37,707 bases of DNA from Mesostigma viride (Eukaryota; Streptophyta; Mesostigmatophyceae; Mesostigmatales; Mesostigmataceae). This document shows, one piece after another, positions 19,438 through 30,268 of the stretch. Position 1 is the stretch's first letter. Each line of letters opens with the position of its first letter. The translations under genes and the position numbers were made by a program. The stretch spans positions 1 to 37,707 of the forward strand of contig RPFO01000186.1 of NCBI GenBank assembly GCA_009746045.1, given 5' to 3'. Under the pieces are notes generated by a model. The model saw nothing but the letters and a program-made list of their open reading frames with translations. It was not told the origin of the DNA and did no database searches.

Positions 19438-21057
19438 AAGATCTTTCAACGGAATTAACCAACCTCTAAGCGGCAGCTCACATTTTATTGAGCGCCTTGA
19501 TCATAGTTTATATTTTCATATACGGAGCAGCTTGGTCGAATTCTTGTACTTGATACGACCATGATTATGGCGCAGATGCTACCGTGAAATTCAAGGCTTT
19601 CAATCGACTTACTTCAACGTGTGGTAACACCAAATATTCGGGGTGACACCTACCGTCGCTAAAATCCGTCAAGAATTTCCCAAGCTCCGGTGCGCAGGCC
19701 AGATCTACGCTTTTATACTTATATATGCCCGAAACTGATCAAACGCCAACATTTCGGTGATGGGGACGTCGGCGCTGAAGCCTGGCACTCAAAAGGTGCC
19801 GGCTCTGGTTCCAGGCAGCGCCAGTGATTTTTTACCTGGCAGCACATTTTTGGCCAAGTGCAGTGCGTTCAATCGGCGCGGGGTCACTGACGGGCTCCCA
19901 CTGAGCTGCGCGAGCTGTGAGCATCGACGAGAAATCGGCGGAGCTGTTTACCTCAAGAATTTTTCATGAGAACCGGTCTTTCTTTCTGTACCGGCACCAT
20001 TTCGCGTGGCATCAACATTCTTTTGGGCGCATTCTTTTAAACCGGAATTCTTTTTAAACGGTCATCACTTCAAGAGCCCAGAGCCTGCCATGCTCCAAGT
20101 TTCCAAGAAAAAGGGGAACATTCCCTGGGTCCTGCTCTCAAGGCCAGCCTGCTGACACAGCTGCACACCACACTAAGGAGGGTGCTCACTAACCCCCACG
20201 TTGTTTTCAGCACTAGTTGCAGTTTTATAATTCAGCCACATTTAACTAGTTGCAGGCACCACTAGCAGCAGTAACAGCTAGTTGCATTATCACGTGCCAG
20301 CACTAGACACCCACTAGCAACCAGTTGCCCCATAATGTAAGCAGCAGTAACAGCACAGTTCCATCAGCACCATCACACTGGCATCAACAAGCACAGCAGG
20401 CAACACCAGCAGGAACAGAGTACACTGCATAGTCCATGCAGGCAGCTACCCACACTTGCCTAGCCAGCAAGGAGAAGTAGTAGCACCCAGCAGCACATGC
20501 ATGACTCTCCACCACAGGCGTAGAGTAGATAGTAGCTGCAGTCAGCTGCACGCACTTGTCTAGCTAGCAAGTAGCAGTCCAGCAACCAGCTCTACATCCT
20601 CACGTCACAGTTCACCTTGTAGTAGTTGCAGTAAGTTGCACCAAACCCTGTTGGCAAACAAGTCAAAGTAGCACTACCAGCACCACACAAGACACTGTAC
20701 CCACACACAGCATAGATCGTGTGTGCACACACAACAGCTGACGTCACCGGTTTACCAGCAGCTACCAGTACCCAACGTTTCCAGCTGCAACCCTGGCATC
20801 AACCAGTACCGGCTACAGTCTGCATCCAGACTCAACACTGAGCAACCAGTCCTTACAGTTTAAGAGCCTGTTTCCAGTTTGGCTCCACCCTCGTGTGGCG
20901 CACTCCATGTGACAATATGGGGCTACACAACCTTGCCCTCATTTTTCTTGCTGTTTTATATCAAGACCAGGGTGTCGTGTAAGGAGGGAATCCACTTAGG
21001 TACCCGACTACCCTCGCCCAGGATCTAGCATTTGTATTTATAGACAGCATCATGTGC

Positions 21058-21065
21058 AAGGAGGG
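21058..21065 (+). other. TE2a polypurine tract
   Basis: AAGGAGGG abuts the right LTR. The same 8-mer also occurs at 20174-20181 and 20981-20988 within the element. Confidence 0.75.
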
Positions 21066-21575
21066 TGTCAAGAATCCTGTCTTGAATATGCCCATTATGC
21101 TGACCGTGCAGAAATCTATAATACGGGCAATTGTATTCGAGCCCTAATTAACAAATAGATATGCTCGGATAGTAGTACCTAAGTGGGATTTGTCCTACGT
21201 GAATGGACACTATGACTATGTGCCAAGTTGTACAATGGCACTAGGACCATTGGTCACTATCTTCACCAGATTATAGTATTGTGTCATGTGCATGTCATAC
21301 CATGCCGTACCGAGTCATGCATGCGCATGCACCATGTTCCAACATACCAGCTGTCGTTATCGACCCATTGTCGGCCCATGCCCATACCAGGGCCGCCGCC
21401 ACCACTCACCTACCATAATTACCAATGTTCACGCTACCTTGAGGTAGCCATGGAAAGCCACACCTTATGGACGTAATAAATAATTTTCCTGGCTCCTGAC
21501 GCTTAAGTTGGCAATGATTCACCACCTACAAATTATTAATTTAAGTCCCCATAATAATCACCATGCCTTTTAACA
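21066..21575 (+). repeat. TE2a 3' LTR
   Basis: 510 bp; AATAAA at 21475-21480 could serve as the polyadenylation signal. It is followed by the target duplication CAGTG. Confidence 0.9.
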
Positions 21576-22040
21576 CAGTGCCAGATTGTTTTATTTTTGC
21601 CCGCCCGTTGTACTCGCCACCCCGAGCTCGCGGGAGGGGTCTGGATAGACGCGGGAGTGACTCTTGATCGGACAGCTAAGGCGGGGCAATAGTGGTGCTC
21701 GGGTGGTAACAGCTACAGGCGGAGGGGAATTACGTCCCAGGCAAGTTTCGTTGTGGATCACGTGCGCTGGGCCTGGCTAATGAATATCGTCAAGAATAGT
21801 GCATGAGCGCGCTATACGAGCATGGGAAGAAGGGGGAATCGAGCCCCCAGGCCAGCGCAGGAGCGGGAGGGCTGCAGCCCCAGCGCCAGGGGGGGCAGCA
21901 TCCTAAACAGCCTAACATTTCTTCGTATTAAGTGAGGCGACAGCGGCCGGCGGCCAGGGCGGAATGGCGGGGTCGTTGCCGCGTAATTTAAGCGGGGACG
22001 AGTTGTTGGGACTGGCGGTGCACAGCGGGGAAGGGGAAGG

Positions 22041-22429
22041 ATGTTAGGGCGGGGCGATAGCGGATCCCAGACGCAGCTGCGTCATTGGGGTGCCGGGGGT
22101 GCTATGCCTGTGAAGAAAGGTGTACAAAGAATCGCCGAACCCGCAGGGGCGGCTGCCGAGGGCAGTGCCCACATGGGTGACAACCCCCCCATAGTGGGGG
22201 GTCCCTACGGGGATACGATTGGCTTCCCTCTTGTATTGCCGCCTGGTTTAATGGAAGCACTGGTAGCGGCAGGGGACAAGGGGGCGACGAGAAGTCTGGG
22301 CCATACGACAGCTTGCGGCCAAGTGGCCAGGTAGTGGGTGCGGGATGTTACAAAGCCCAGGTCCTCTTGACTGGCCCAGGTCCTTATGACTGGTATGATG
22401 TTTCGGCCCCTGTTGTGTGGCCTAGTTAG
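22041..22429 (+). pseudogene. Frameshifted copy of the composite ORF (copy 2)
   Basis: Counterpart of 29211-29600. A run of 5 G at about 22279-22283 replaces the 6 G seen in copies 1 and 3, shifting the frame near codon 80. The C-terminal part and stop (22429) are out of frame. Confidence 0.3.
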
Positions 22430-22549
22430 CTTAGAAACTGCAGATTCTTAGGTTAGCTAATGGCTTGGACGTGTGCCTAACACGCATTTGTAATAAACAT
22501 GTTTCTCTGGCAGCCCCTCACTCCAATGGAACTAAAGCAGCAATTGGAT
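22343..22549. repeat. Composite block E, copy 3
   Basis: 207 bp, the same as 12824-13030. It joins block A through GGAT. Confidence 0.88.
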
Positions 22550-22862
22550 TTTGTGAGCTCACGCTCGTTCTATCTATGACCTGCGGAAGTCTCAAAGGGG
22601 GAGGGGAGGCCGCAGTAGACAGGTCTGACTTGGTAGCCAGTACTAGGGGGGGGGTACGGTGATGTGGGGGGGGGTACCGGGGACGGTACTGCGGACCGGG
22701 TCCAATTTGTTTTGTGGACCGGGGGCAGTCCTGTGGACCGGGGGCGGCGCGGCGCCACTGGCCTGTTGGTCAGTGGGCTGGCGTCCGCCACCCCACCTAC
22801 GACTAGGTAGACGGTGGATACTTAGGGTTGTGGCGGGGCAACAACCACTCCTCTTTGCAGCT
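22550..22862. repeat. Composite block A, copy 4
   Basis: Same block as 13031-13344, followed by spacer F. Confidence 0.85.
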
Positions 22863-22889
22863 CCCACCCACCCACCCTTGCTGCCATGA

Positions 22890-23096
22890 GGATGTTACAA
22901 AGCCCAGGTCCTCTTGACTGGCCCAGGTCCTTATGACTGGTATGATGTTTCGGCCCCTGTTGTGTGGCCTAGTTAGCTTAGAAACTGCAGATTCTTAGGT
23001 TAGCTAATGGCTTGGACGTGTGCCTAACACGCATTTGTAATAAACATGTTTCTCTGGCAGCCCCTCACTCCAATGGAACTAAAGCAGCAATTGGAT
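22890..23096. repeat. Composite block E, copy 4
   Basis: 207 bp, ending GGAT and joined to array sequence GTACATG. Confidence 0.88.
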
Positions 23097-25583
23097 GTAC
23101 ATGTGTGTGCAGTCGCCCCGTGCGTGCGCAGTGGATGTACGTGTGTGGGTAGCCGTCCCTTGCGTGCGCGGTGGATCTACGTGCGCGGTGTGTGTACGTG
23201 TGAGTGCAGCCGGCCCCTTGCGTGCATGGTGTATGTACATGTGTGTGCAGCCGCCCCTTCCGTGCATGGTGTGTGTACGTGTGTGTGCATGCAGCCGGCC
23301 CCTTGCGTGCATGGTGTATGTACACGTGAGTGCAGCCGGCCCTTGCGTGCGCGGTGTGTGTAAGTGTGCGTGCAGTCGCTCCTTGCGTGCATGGTGTGTG
23401 TACGTGTGTGTGCAGCCGCCCCTTGAGTGCGCGGTGTGTGTAAGTGTGCCTGCAGTCGCTCCTTGCGTGCATGGTGTGTGTACATGTGTGTGCAGCCGCC
23501 CCTTCCGTGCATGGTGTGTGTACGTGTGTGTGCAGCTGGCCCTTGCGTGCGCGGTGTATGTACGTTTGTGTGCAGCCGTCCCTTCCGTGCATGGTTAGTG
23601 TACATGTGTGTGCAGCCGCCCCTTGCGTGCATGGTGTATGTACATGTGAGTGCAGCCGGCCCTTGCGTACGCGGTGTATGTACGTGTGTGTGCACTCGCC
23701 CCTTGCGTGCGCGGTGGATGTACGTGTGTGCGCACTCGCCCCTTGCGTGCATGGTGTATGTACACGTGAGTGCAGCCGGCCCTTGCGTGCGCGGTGTGTG
23801 TAAGTGTGCGTGAAGTCGCTCCTTGCGTGCATGGTGTGTGTACGTGTGTGTGCAGCCGCCCCTTGCGTGCGCGGTGGATGTACGTGTGTGTGCAGCCGCC
23901 CCTTGCGTGCGCGGTGGATGTACGTGTGTGTGCACTCGCCCCTTGCGTGCGCGGTGGATGTACGTGTGTGTGCACTCGCCCCTTGCGTGCGCGGTGGATG
24001 TACGTGTGTGCAGGCGTCCCTTGCGTGCGTGGTGTATGTACATGTGAGTGCCGTCGCCCCAAGCGTGCATGGTGTGTGTACGTGTGTGTGCAGGCGTCCC
24101 TTGCGTGCGTGGTGTGTGTACATGTGAGTGCAGCCGGCCCTTGCGTGCGCGGTGGATGTACGTGTGTGTGCAGCCGCCCCTTGCGTGCATGGTGTGTGTA
24201 CGTGTGTGTGCAGCCGCCCCTTGCGTGCGCGGTGTATGTACGTGTGTGTGCCGTCGCCCCAAGCGTGCATGGTGTGTGTACGTGTGTGTGCAGTTGCCCG
24301 TTGCGTGCGCGGTGGATGTACGTGTGTGTGCACTTGCCCCTTGCGTGCGCGGTGTGTGTGTAAGTGTGCGTGCACTCGCCCCTTGCGTGCATGGTGTATG
24401 TACATGTGAGTGCAGCCGGCCCCTTGCGTGCATGGTGTATGTACACGTGTGTGCAGCCGCCCCTTGCGTGCATGGTGTATGTACATGTGAGTGCAGCCGT
24501 CCCTTGCGTGCGCGGTGGATCTACGTGCGCGGTGTATGTACCTGTGAGTGCAGCCGCCCCTTGCGTGCATGGTGTATGTACATGTGTGTGCAGCCGCCCC
24601 TTGCGTGCGCGGTGGATGTACGTGTGTGTGTGCAGCCGCCCCTTGCGTGCGCGGTGTGTGTACAGTGTGTGTGCAGCCGGCCCTTGCGTGCGCGGTGTGT
24701 GTACGTGTGTGTGCAGCCGCCCCTTGCGTGCGCGGTGTATGTACGTGTGTGTGCAGCCGCCCTTGCGTGCATGGTGTGTGTACGTGTGTGTGCAGCCGCC
24801 CCTTGCGTGCGCGGTGTATGTACGTGTGTGTGCAGCCGGCCCTTGCGTGCGCGGTGTGTGTACGTGTGTGTGCAGCCGCCCCTTGCGTGCATGGTGTATG
24901 TACATGTGAGTGCAGCCGCCCCTTGCGTGCATGGTGTGTGTACATGTGTGTGCAGCCGCCCCTTGCGTGCATGGTGTGTGTACGTGTGTGTGCAGCCGCC
25001 CCTTGCGTGCGCGGTGTATGTACATGTGTGTGCAGTCGCCCCTTGCGTGCATGGTGTGTGTACGTGTGTGTGCAGCCGGCCCTTGCGTGCATGGTGTATG
25101 TACGTGTGTGTGCAGCCGCCCCTTGCGTGCGCGGTGTGTGTGTAAGTGTGCGTGCACTCGCCCCTTGCGTGCATGGTGTATGTACATGTGTGTGCAGCCG
25201 CCCCTTGCGTGCATGGTGTATGTATACATGTGAGTGCAGCCGGCCCCTTGCGTGCATGGTGTATCTACATGTGTGTGCAGCCGCCCCTTGCGTGCATGGT
25301 GTGTGTACGTGTGTGTGCAGCCGCCCCTTGCGTGCGGTGTATGTACATGTGTGTGCCGTCGCCCCAAGCGTGCATGGTGTGTGTACGTGTGAGTGCAGCC
25401 GGCCCCTTGCGTGCGCGGTGGATGTACATGTGTGTGCAGCCGCCCCTTGCGTGCGCGGTGTGTGTACGTGTGTGTGCAGTTGCCCCTTGCGTGCGCGGTG
25501 GATGTACGTGTGTGTGCAGCCGCCCCTTGCGTGCGCGGTGTATGTACGTGTGTGTGCAGCCGGCCCTTGCGTGCATGGTGTAT
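23097..25583. repeat. 40-bp minisatellite, block 4
   Basis: About 62 units, the shortest block. Its start follows the same variant order as 13579 onward and its end matches 18220-18410. The middle (about 24520-25380) is richer in uniform GCAGCCGCCCC units than the other blocks, and it holds units with small deletions (for example CAGCCGCCC near 24760, and GTGCGGTG near 25336). Confidence 0.95.
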
Positions 25584-25896
25584 TTTGTGAGCTCACGCTC
25601 GTTCTATCTATGACCTGCGGAAGTCTCAAAGGGGGAGGGGAGGCCGCAGTAGACAGGTCTGACTTGGTAGCCAGTACTAGGGGGGGGGTACGGTGATGTG
25701 GGGGGGGGTACCGGGGACGGTACTGCGGACCGGGTCCAATTTGTTTTGTGGACCGGGGGCAGTCCTGTGGACCGGGGGCGGCGCGGCGCCACTGGCCTGT
25801 TGGTCAGTGGGCTGGCGTCCGCCACCCCACCTACGACTAGGTAGACGGTGGATACTTAGGGTTGTGGCGGGGCAACAACCACTCCTCTTTGCAGCT
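25584..25896. repeat. Composite block A, copy 5
   Basis: Same block as 18411-18724. Confidence 0.85.
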
Positions 25897-26079
25897 GTGT
25901 CGACGGCCCACTGACGGCGTGTGTGCACTGCTATGGCGGTGCCGAATGTAAATCACAGCTACCGGCCTCCGAATTATCATTCGGGGGCCTGGATAATTTA
26001 AGGTTATGACGGCTGCGCGACGGGGGTCGGCAGCACCCCAAGAAACTGCCATGCGAAGTGCGGGCGGTAGCTGCCAGTG

Positions 26080-26588
26080 TGTCAAGAATCCTGTCTTGAA
26101 TATGCCCATTATGCTGACCGTGCAGAAATCTATAATACGGGCAATTGTATTCGAGCCCTAATTAACAAATAGATATGCTCGGATAGTAGTACCTAAGTGG
26201 GATTTGTCCTACGTGAACGGACACTATGACTATGTGCCAAGTTGTACAATGGCACTAGGACCATTGGTCACTATCTTCACCAGATTATAGTATTGTGTCA
26301 TGTGCATGTCATACCATGCCGTACCGAGTCATGCATGCGCATGCACCATGTTCCAACATACCAGCTGTCGTTATCGACCCATTGTCGGCCCATGCCATAC
26401 CAGGGCCGCCGCCACCACTCACCTACCATAATTACCAATGTTCACGCTACCTTGAGGTAGCCATGGAAAGCCACACCATATGGACGTAATAAATAATTTT
26501 CCTGGCTCCTGACGCTTAAGTTGGCAATGATTCACCACCTACAAATTATTAATTTAAGTCCCCATAATAATCACCATGCCTTTTAACA
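26080..26588 (+). repeat. TE2b 5' LTR
   Basis: 509 bp, TG...CA ends. It is followed by TGGCATCGGAGG, the primer-binding site, at 26589. Confidence 0.9.
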
Positions 26589-28235
26589 TGGCATCGGAGG
26601 TCCGGGGCAAGATCTTTCAACGGAATTAACCAACCTCTAAGCGGCAGCTCACATTTTATTGAGCGCCTTGATCATAGTTTATATTTTCATATACGGAGCA
26701 GCTTGGTCGAATTCTTGTACTTGATACGACCATGATTATGGCGCAGATGCTACCGTGAAATTCAAGGCTTTCAATCGACTTACTTCAACGTGTGGTAACA
26801 CCAAATATTCGGGGTGACACCTACCGTCGCTAAAATCCGTCAAGAATTTCCCAAGCTCCGGTGCGCAGGCCAGATCTACGCTTTTATACTTATATATGCC
26901 CGAAACTGATCAAACGCCAACATTTCGGTGATGGGGACGTCGGCACTGAAGCCTGGCACTCAAAAGGTGCCGGCTCTGGTTCCAGGCAGCGCCAGTGATT
27001 TTTTACCTGGCAGCACATTTTTGGCCAAGTGCAGTGCGTTCAATCGGCGCGGGGTCACTGACGGGCTCCCACTGAGCTGCGCGAGCTGTGAGCATCGACG
27101 AGAAATCGGCGGAGCTGTTTACCTCAAGAATTTTTCATGAGAACCGGTCTTTCTTTTGTACCGGCACCATTTCGCGTGGCATCAACATTCTTTTGGGCGC
27201 ATTCTTTTAAACCGGAATTCTTTTTAAACGGTCATCACTTCAAGAGCCCAGAGCCTGCCATGCTCCAAGTTTCCAAGAAAAAGGGGAACATTCCCTGGGT
27301 CCTGCTCTCAAGGCCAGCCTGCTGACACAGCTGCACACCACACTAAGGAGGGTGCTCACTAACCCCCACGTTGTTTTCAGCACTAGTTGCAGTTTTATAA
27401 TTCAGTCACATTTAACTAGTTGCAGGCACCACTAGCAGCAGTAACAGCTAGTTGCATTATCACGTGCCAGCACTAGACACCCACTAGCAACCAGTTGCCC
27501 CATAATGTAAGCAGCAGTAACAGCACAGTCCCATCAGCACCATCACACTGGCATCAACAAGCACAGCAGGCAACACCAGCAGGAACAGAGTACACTGCAT
27601 AGTCCATGCAGGCAGCTACCCACACTTGCCTAGCCAGCAAGGAGAAGTAGTAGCACCCAGCAGCACATGCATGACTCTCCACCACAGGCGTAGAGTAGAT
27701 AGTAGCTGCAGTCAGCTGCACGCACTTGTCTAGCTAGCAAGTAGCAGTCCAGCAACCAGCTCTACATCCTCACGTCACAGTTCACCTTGTAGTAGTTGCA
27801 GTAAGTTGCACCAAACCCTGTTGGCAAACAAGTCAAAGTAGCACTACCAGCACCACACAAGACACTGTACCCACACACAGCATAGATCGTGTGTGCACAC
27901 ACAACAGCTGACGTCACCGGTTTACCAGCAGCTACCAGTACCCAACGTTTCCAGCTGCAACCCTGGCATCAACCAGTACCGGCTACAGTCTGCATCCAGA
28001 CTCAACACTGAGCAACCAGTCCTTACAGTTTAAGAGCCTGTTTCCAGTTTGGCTCCACCCTCGTGTGGCGCACTCCATGTGACAATATGGGGCTACACAA
28101 CCTTGCCCTCATTTTTCTTGCTGTTTTATATCAAGACCAGGGTGTCGTGTAAGGAGGGAATCCACTTAGGTACCCGACTACCCTCGCCCAGGATCTAGCA
28201 TTTGTATTTATAGACAGCATCATGTGCAAGGAGGG

Positions 28236-28745
28236 TGTCAAGAATCCTGTCTTGAATATGCCCATTATGCTGACCGTGCAGAAATCTATAATACGGGCAA
28301 TTGTATTCGAGCCCTAATTAACAAATAGATATGCTCGGATAGTAGTACCTAAGTGGGATTTGTCCTACGTGAACGGACACTATGACTATGTGCCAAGTTG
28401 TACAATGGCACTAGGACCATTGGTCACTATCTTCACCAGATTATAGTATTGTGTCATGTGCATGTCATACCATGCCGTACCGAGTCATGCATGCGCATGC
28501 ACCATGTTCCAACATACCAGCTGTCGTTATCGACCCATTGTCGGCCCATGCCCATACCAGGGCCGCCGCCACCACTCACCTACCATAATTACCAATGTTC
28601 ACGCTACCTTGAGGTAGCCATGGAAAGCCACACCTTATGGACGTAATAAATAATTTTCCTGGCTCCTGACGCTTAAGTTGGCAATGATTCACCACCTACA
28701 AATTATTAATTTAAGTCCCCATAATAATCACCATGCCTTTTAACA
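28236..28745 (+). repeat. TE2b 3' LTR
   Basis: 510 bp, preceded by AAGGAGGG (28228-28235) and followed by CAGTG. Confidence 0.9.
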
Positions 28746-29210
28746 CAGTGCCAGATTGTTTTATTTTTGCCCGCCCGTTGTACTCGCCACCCCGAGCTCG
28801 CGGGAGGGGTCTGGATAGACGCGGGAGTGACTCTTGATCGGACAGCTAAGGCGGGGCAATAGTGGTGCTCGGGTGGTAACAGCTACAGGCGGAGGGGAAT
28901 TACGTCCCAGGCAAGTTTCGTTGTGGATCACGTGCGCTGGGCCTGGCTAATGAATATCGTCAAGAATAGTGCATGAGCGCGCTATACGAGCATGGGAAGA
29001 AGGGGGAATCGAGCCCCCAGGCCAGCGCAGGAGCGGGAGGGCTGCAGCCCCAGCGCCAGGGGGGGCAGCATCCTAAACAGCCTAACATTTCTTCGTATTA
29101 AGTGAGGCGACAGCGGCCGGCGGCCAGGGCGGAATGGCGGGGTCGTTGCCGCGTAATTTAAGCGGGGACGAGTTGTTGGGACTGGCGGTGCACAGCGGGG
29201 AAGGGGAAGG

Positions 29211-29600
29211 ATGTTAGGGCGGGGCGATAGCGGATCCCAGACGCAGCTGCGTCATTGGGGTGCCGGGGGTGCTATGCCTGTGAAGAAAGGTGTACAAAGA
29301 ATCGCCGAACCCGCAGGGGCGGCTGCCGAGGGCAGTGCCCACATGGGTGACAACCCCCCCATAGTGGGGGGTCCCTACGGGGATACGATTGGCTTCCCTC
29401 TTGTATTGCCGCCTGGTTTAATGGAAGCACTGGTAGCGGCAGGGGACAAGGGGGGCGACGAGAAGTCTGGGCCATACGACAGCTTGCGGCCAAGTGGCCA
29501 GGTAGTGGGTGCGGGATGTTACAAAGCCCAGGTCCTCTTGACTGGCCCAGGTCCTTATGACTGGTATGATGTTTCGGCCCCTGTTGTGTGGCCTAGTTAG
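29211..29600 (+). CDS. Hypothetical 129-aa ORF of the composite insert
   Basis: I do not recognise this protein. The N-terminal part is Gly/Ala/Gln-rich; the C-terminal half has a Gly/Pro-rich pattern with GPYD repeated (GPYGD, GPYDS, GPYDW) and ends VVWPS before TAG. An AATAAA signal lies about 60 bp downstream of the stop in block E, as expected for a 3' UTR. The in-frame region begins after a TAA about 60 bp upstream, so it is not simply an open stretch of a longer gene, although it could be a last exon. The two other copies carry a frameshift in a C or G run. That argues for a dead or non-coding sequence, or for homopolymer errors. Its last 29 codons are repeated in the second E block. 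Confidence 0.25.
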   Translation: MLGRGDSGSQTQLRHWGAGGAMPVKKGVQRIAEPAGAAAEGSAHMGDNPPIVGGPYGDTIGFPLVLPPGLMEALVAAGDKGGDEKSGPYDSLRPSGQVVGAGCYKAQVLLTGPGPYDWYDVSAPVVWPS

Positions 29601-29720
29601 CTTAGAAACTGCAGATTCTTAGGTTAGCTAATGGCTTGGACGTGTGCCTAACACGCATTTGTAATAAACATGTTTCTCTGGCAGCCCCTCACTCCAATGG
29701 AACTAAAGCAGCAATTGGAT
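29514..29720. repeat. Composite block E, copy 5
   Basis: 207 bp, the same as 12824-13030. Confidence 0.88.
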
Positions 29721-30034
29721 TTTGTGAGCTCACGCTCGTTCTATCTATGACCTGCGGAAGTCTCAAAGGGGGAGGGGAGGCCGCAGTAGACAGGTCTGAC
29801 TTGGTAGCCAGTACTAGGGGGGGGGGTACGGTGATGTGGGGGGGGGTACCGGGGACGGTACTGCGGACCGGGTCCAATTTGTTTTGTGGACCGGGGGCAG
29901 TCCTGTGGACCGGGGGCGGCGCGGCGCCACTGGCCTGTTGGTCAGTGGGCTGGCGTCCGCCACCCCACCTACGACTAGGTAGACGGTGGATACTTAGGGT
30001 TGTGGCGGGGCAACAACCACTCCTCTTTGCAGCT
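29721..30034. repeat. Composite block A, copy 6
   Basis: Same block as 13031-13344, followed by spacer F (30035-30061). Confidence 0.85.
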
Positions 30035-30061
30035 CCCACCCACCCACCCTTGCTGCCATGA

Positions 30062-30268
30062 GGATGTTACAAAGCCCAGGTCCTCTTGACTGGCCCAGGT
30101 CCTTATGACTGGTATGATGTTTCGGCCCCTGTTGTGTGGCCTAGTTAGCTTAGAAACTGCAGATTCTTAGGTTAGCTAATGGCTTGGACGTGTGCCTAAC
30201 ACGCATTTGTAATAAACATGTTTCTCTGGCAGCCCCTCACTCCAATGGAACTAAAGCAGCAATTGGAT
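30062..30268. repeat. Composite block E, copy 6
   Basis: 207 bp, ending GGAT at the return to the array. Confidence 0.88.

Larger units (their letters stand above)
18908..21575 (+). mobile_element. TE2a: non-coding LTR retrotransposon (TRIM/LARD-like)
   Basis: 2668 bp with 510-bp LTRs at 18908-19417 and 21066-21575, with TG...CA ends (TGTCAAG...TTTTAACA) and a 5-bp target duplication CAGTG (18903-18907, 21576-21580). A primer-binding site starting TGG follows the left LTR, and a purine tract AAGGAGGG precedes the right LTR. The 1648-bp internal region has no Gag, protease, RT or integrase; its longest ORF (19757-19969, 70 codons) has no recognisable domain. The internal part from about 20180 to 20900 is rich in CTAGTTGCA- and AGCAGCAGTAACAG-type words. 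The element depends on outside enzymes. Superfamily cannot be assigned. Confidence 0.9.
18411..23096. mobile_element. Composite insert, copy 2, carrying TE2a
   Basis: Order: A 18411-18724, B 18725-18907, TE2a 18908-21575, TSD 21576-21580, C 21581-22342, E 22343-22549, A 22550-22862, F 22863-22889, E 22890-23096. The left array flank is the same as in copy 1 (offset 6848) and the right flank is the same as after 13578 (offset 9518). The difference is the TE2 insertion. Block B carries CATGCGAAG where copy 1 has CATTCGAAG; copy 3 shares the G. Confidence 0.8.
26080..28745 (+). mobile_element. TE2b: duplicate of TE2a
   Basis: 2666 bp, TSD CAGTG (26075-26079 and 28746-28750). LTRs are 26080-26588 (509 bp) and 28236-28745 (510 bp). 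The left LTR has two private changes: one missing C in the CATGCCATACC region near 26391-26401, and CACCATATGG for CACCTTATGG near 26474. Both LTRs share GTGAACGG where both TE2a LTRs have GTGAATGG. A few internal changes from TE2a are visible (for example near 26944, 27154, 27406 and 27530). Confidence 0.9.
25584..30268. mobile_element. Composite insert, copy 3, carrying TE2b
   Basis: Order: A 25584-25896, B 25897-26079, TE2b 26080-28745, TSD 28746-28750, C 28751-29513, E 29514-29720, A 29721-30034, F 30035-30061, E 30062-30268. It matches copy 2 nearly base for base (offset about 7172), including the TE2 insertion at the same position, so it is a duplicate of copy 2 rather than an independent insertion. 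Confidence 0.8.

Noticed and set aside
19757-19969. 70-codon plus-strand frame in TE2a, also at 26928-27140 in TE2b
   Set aside because: Both copies derive from one insertion, so conservation is uninformative. It is short, with no domain and no link to retroelement proteins.
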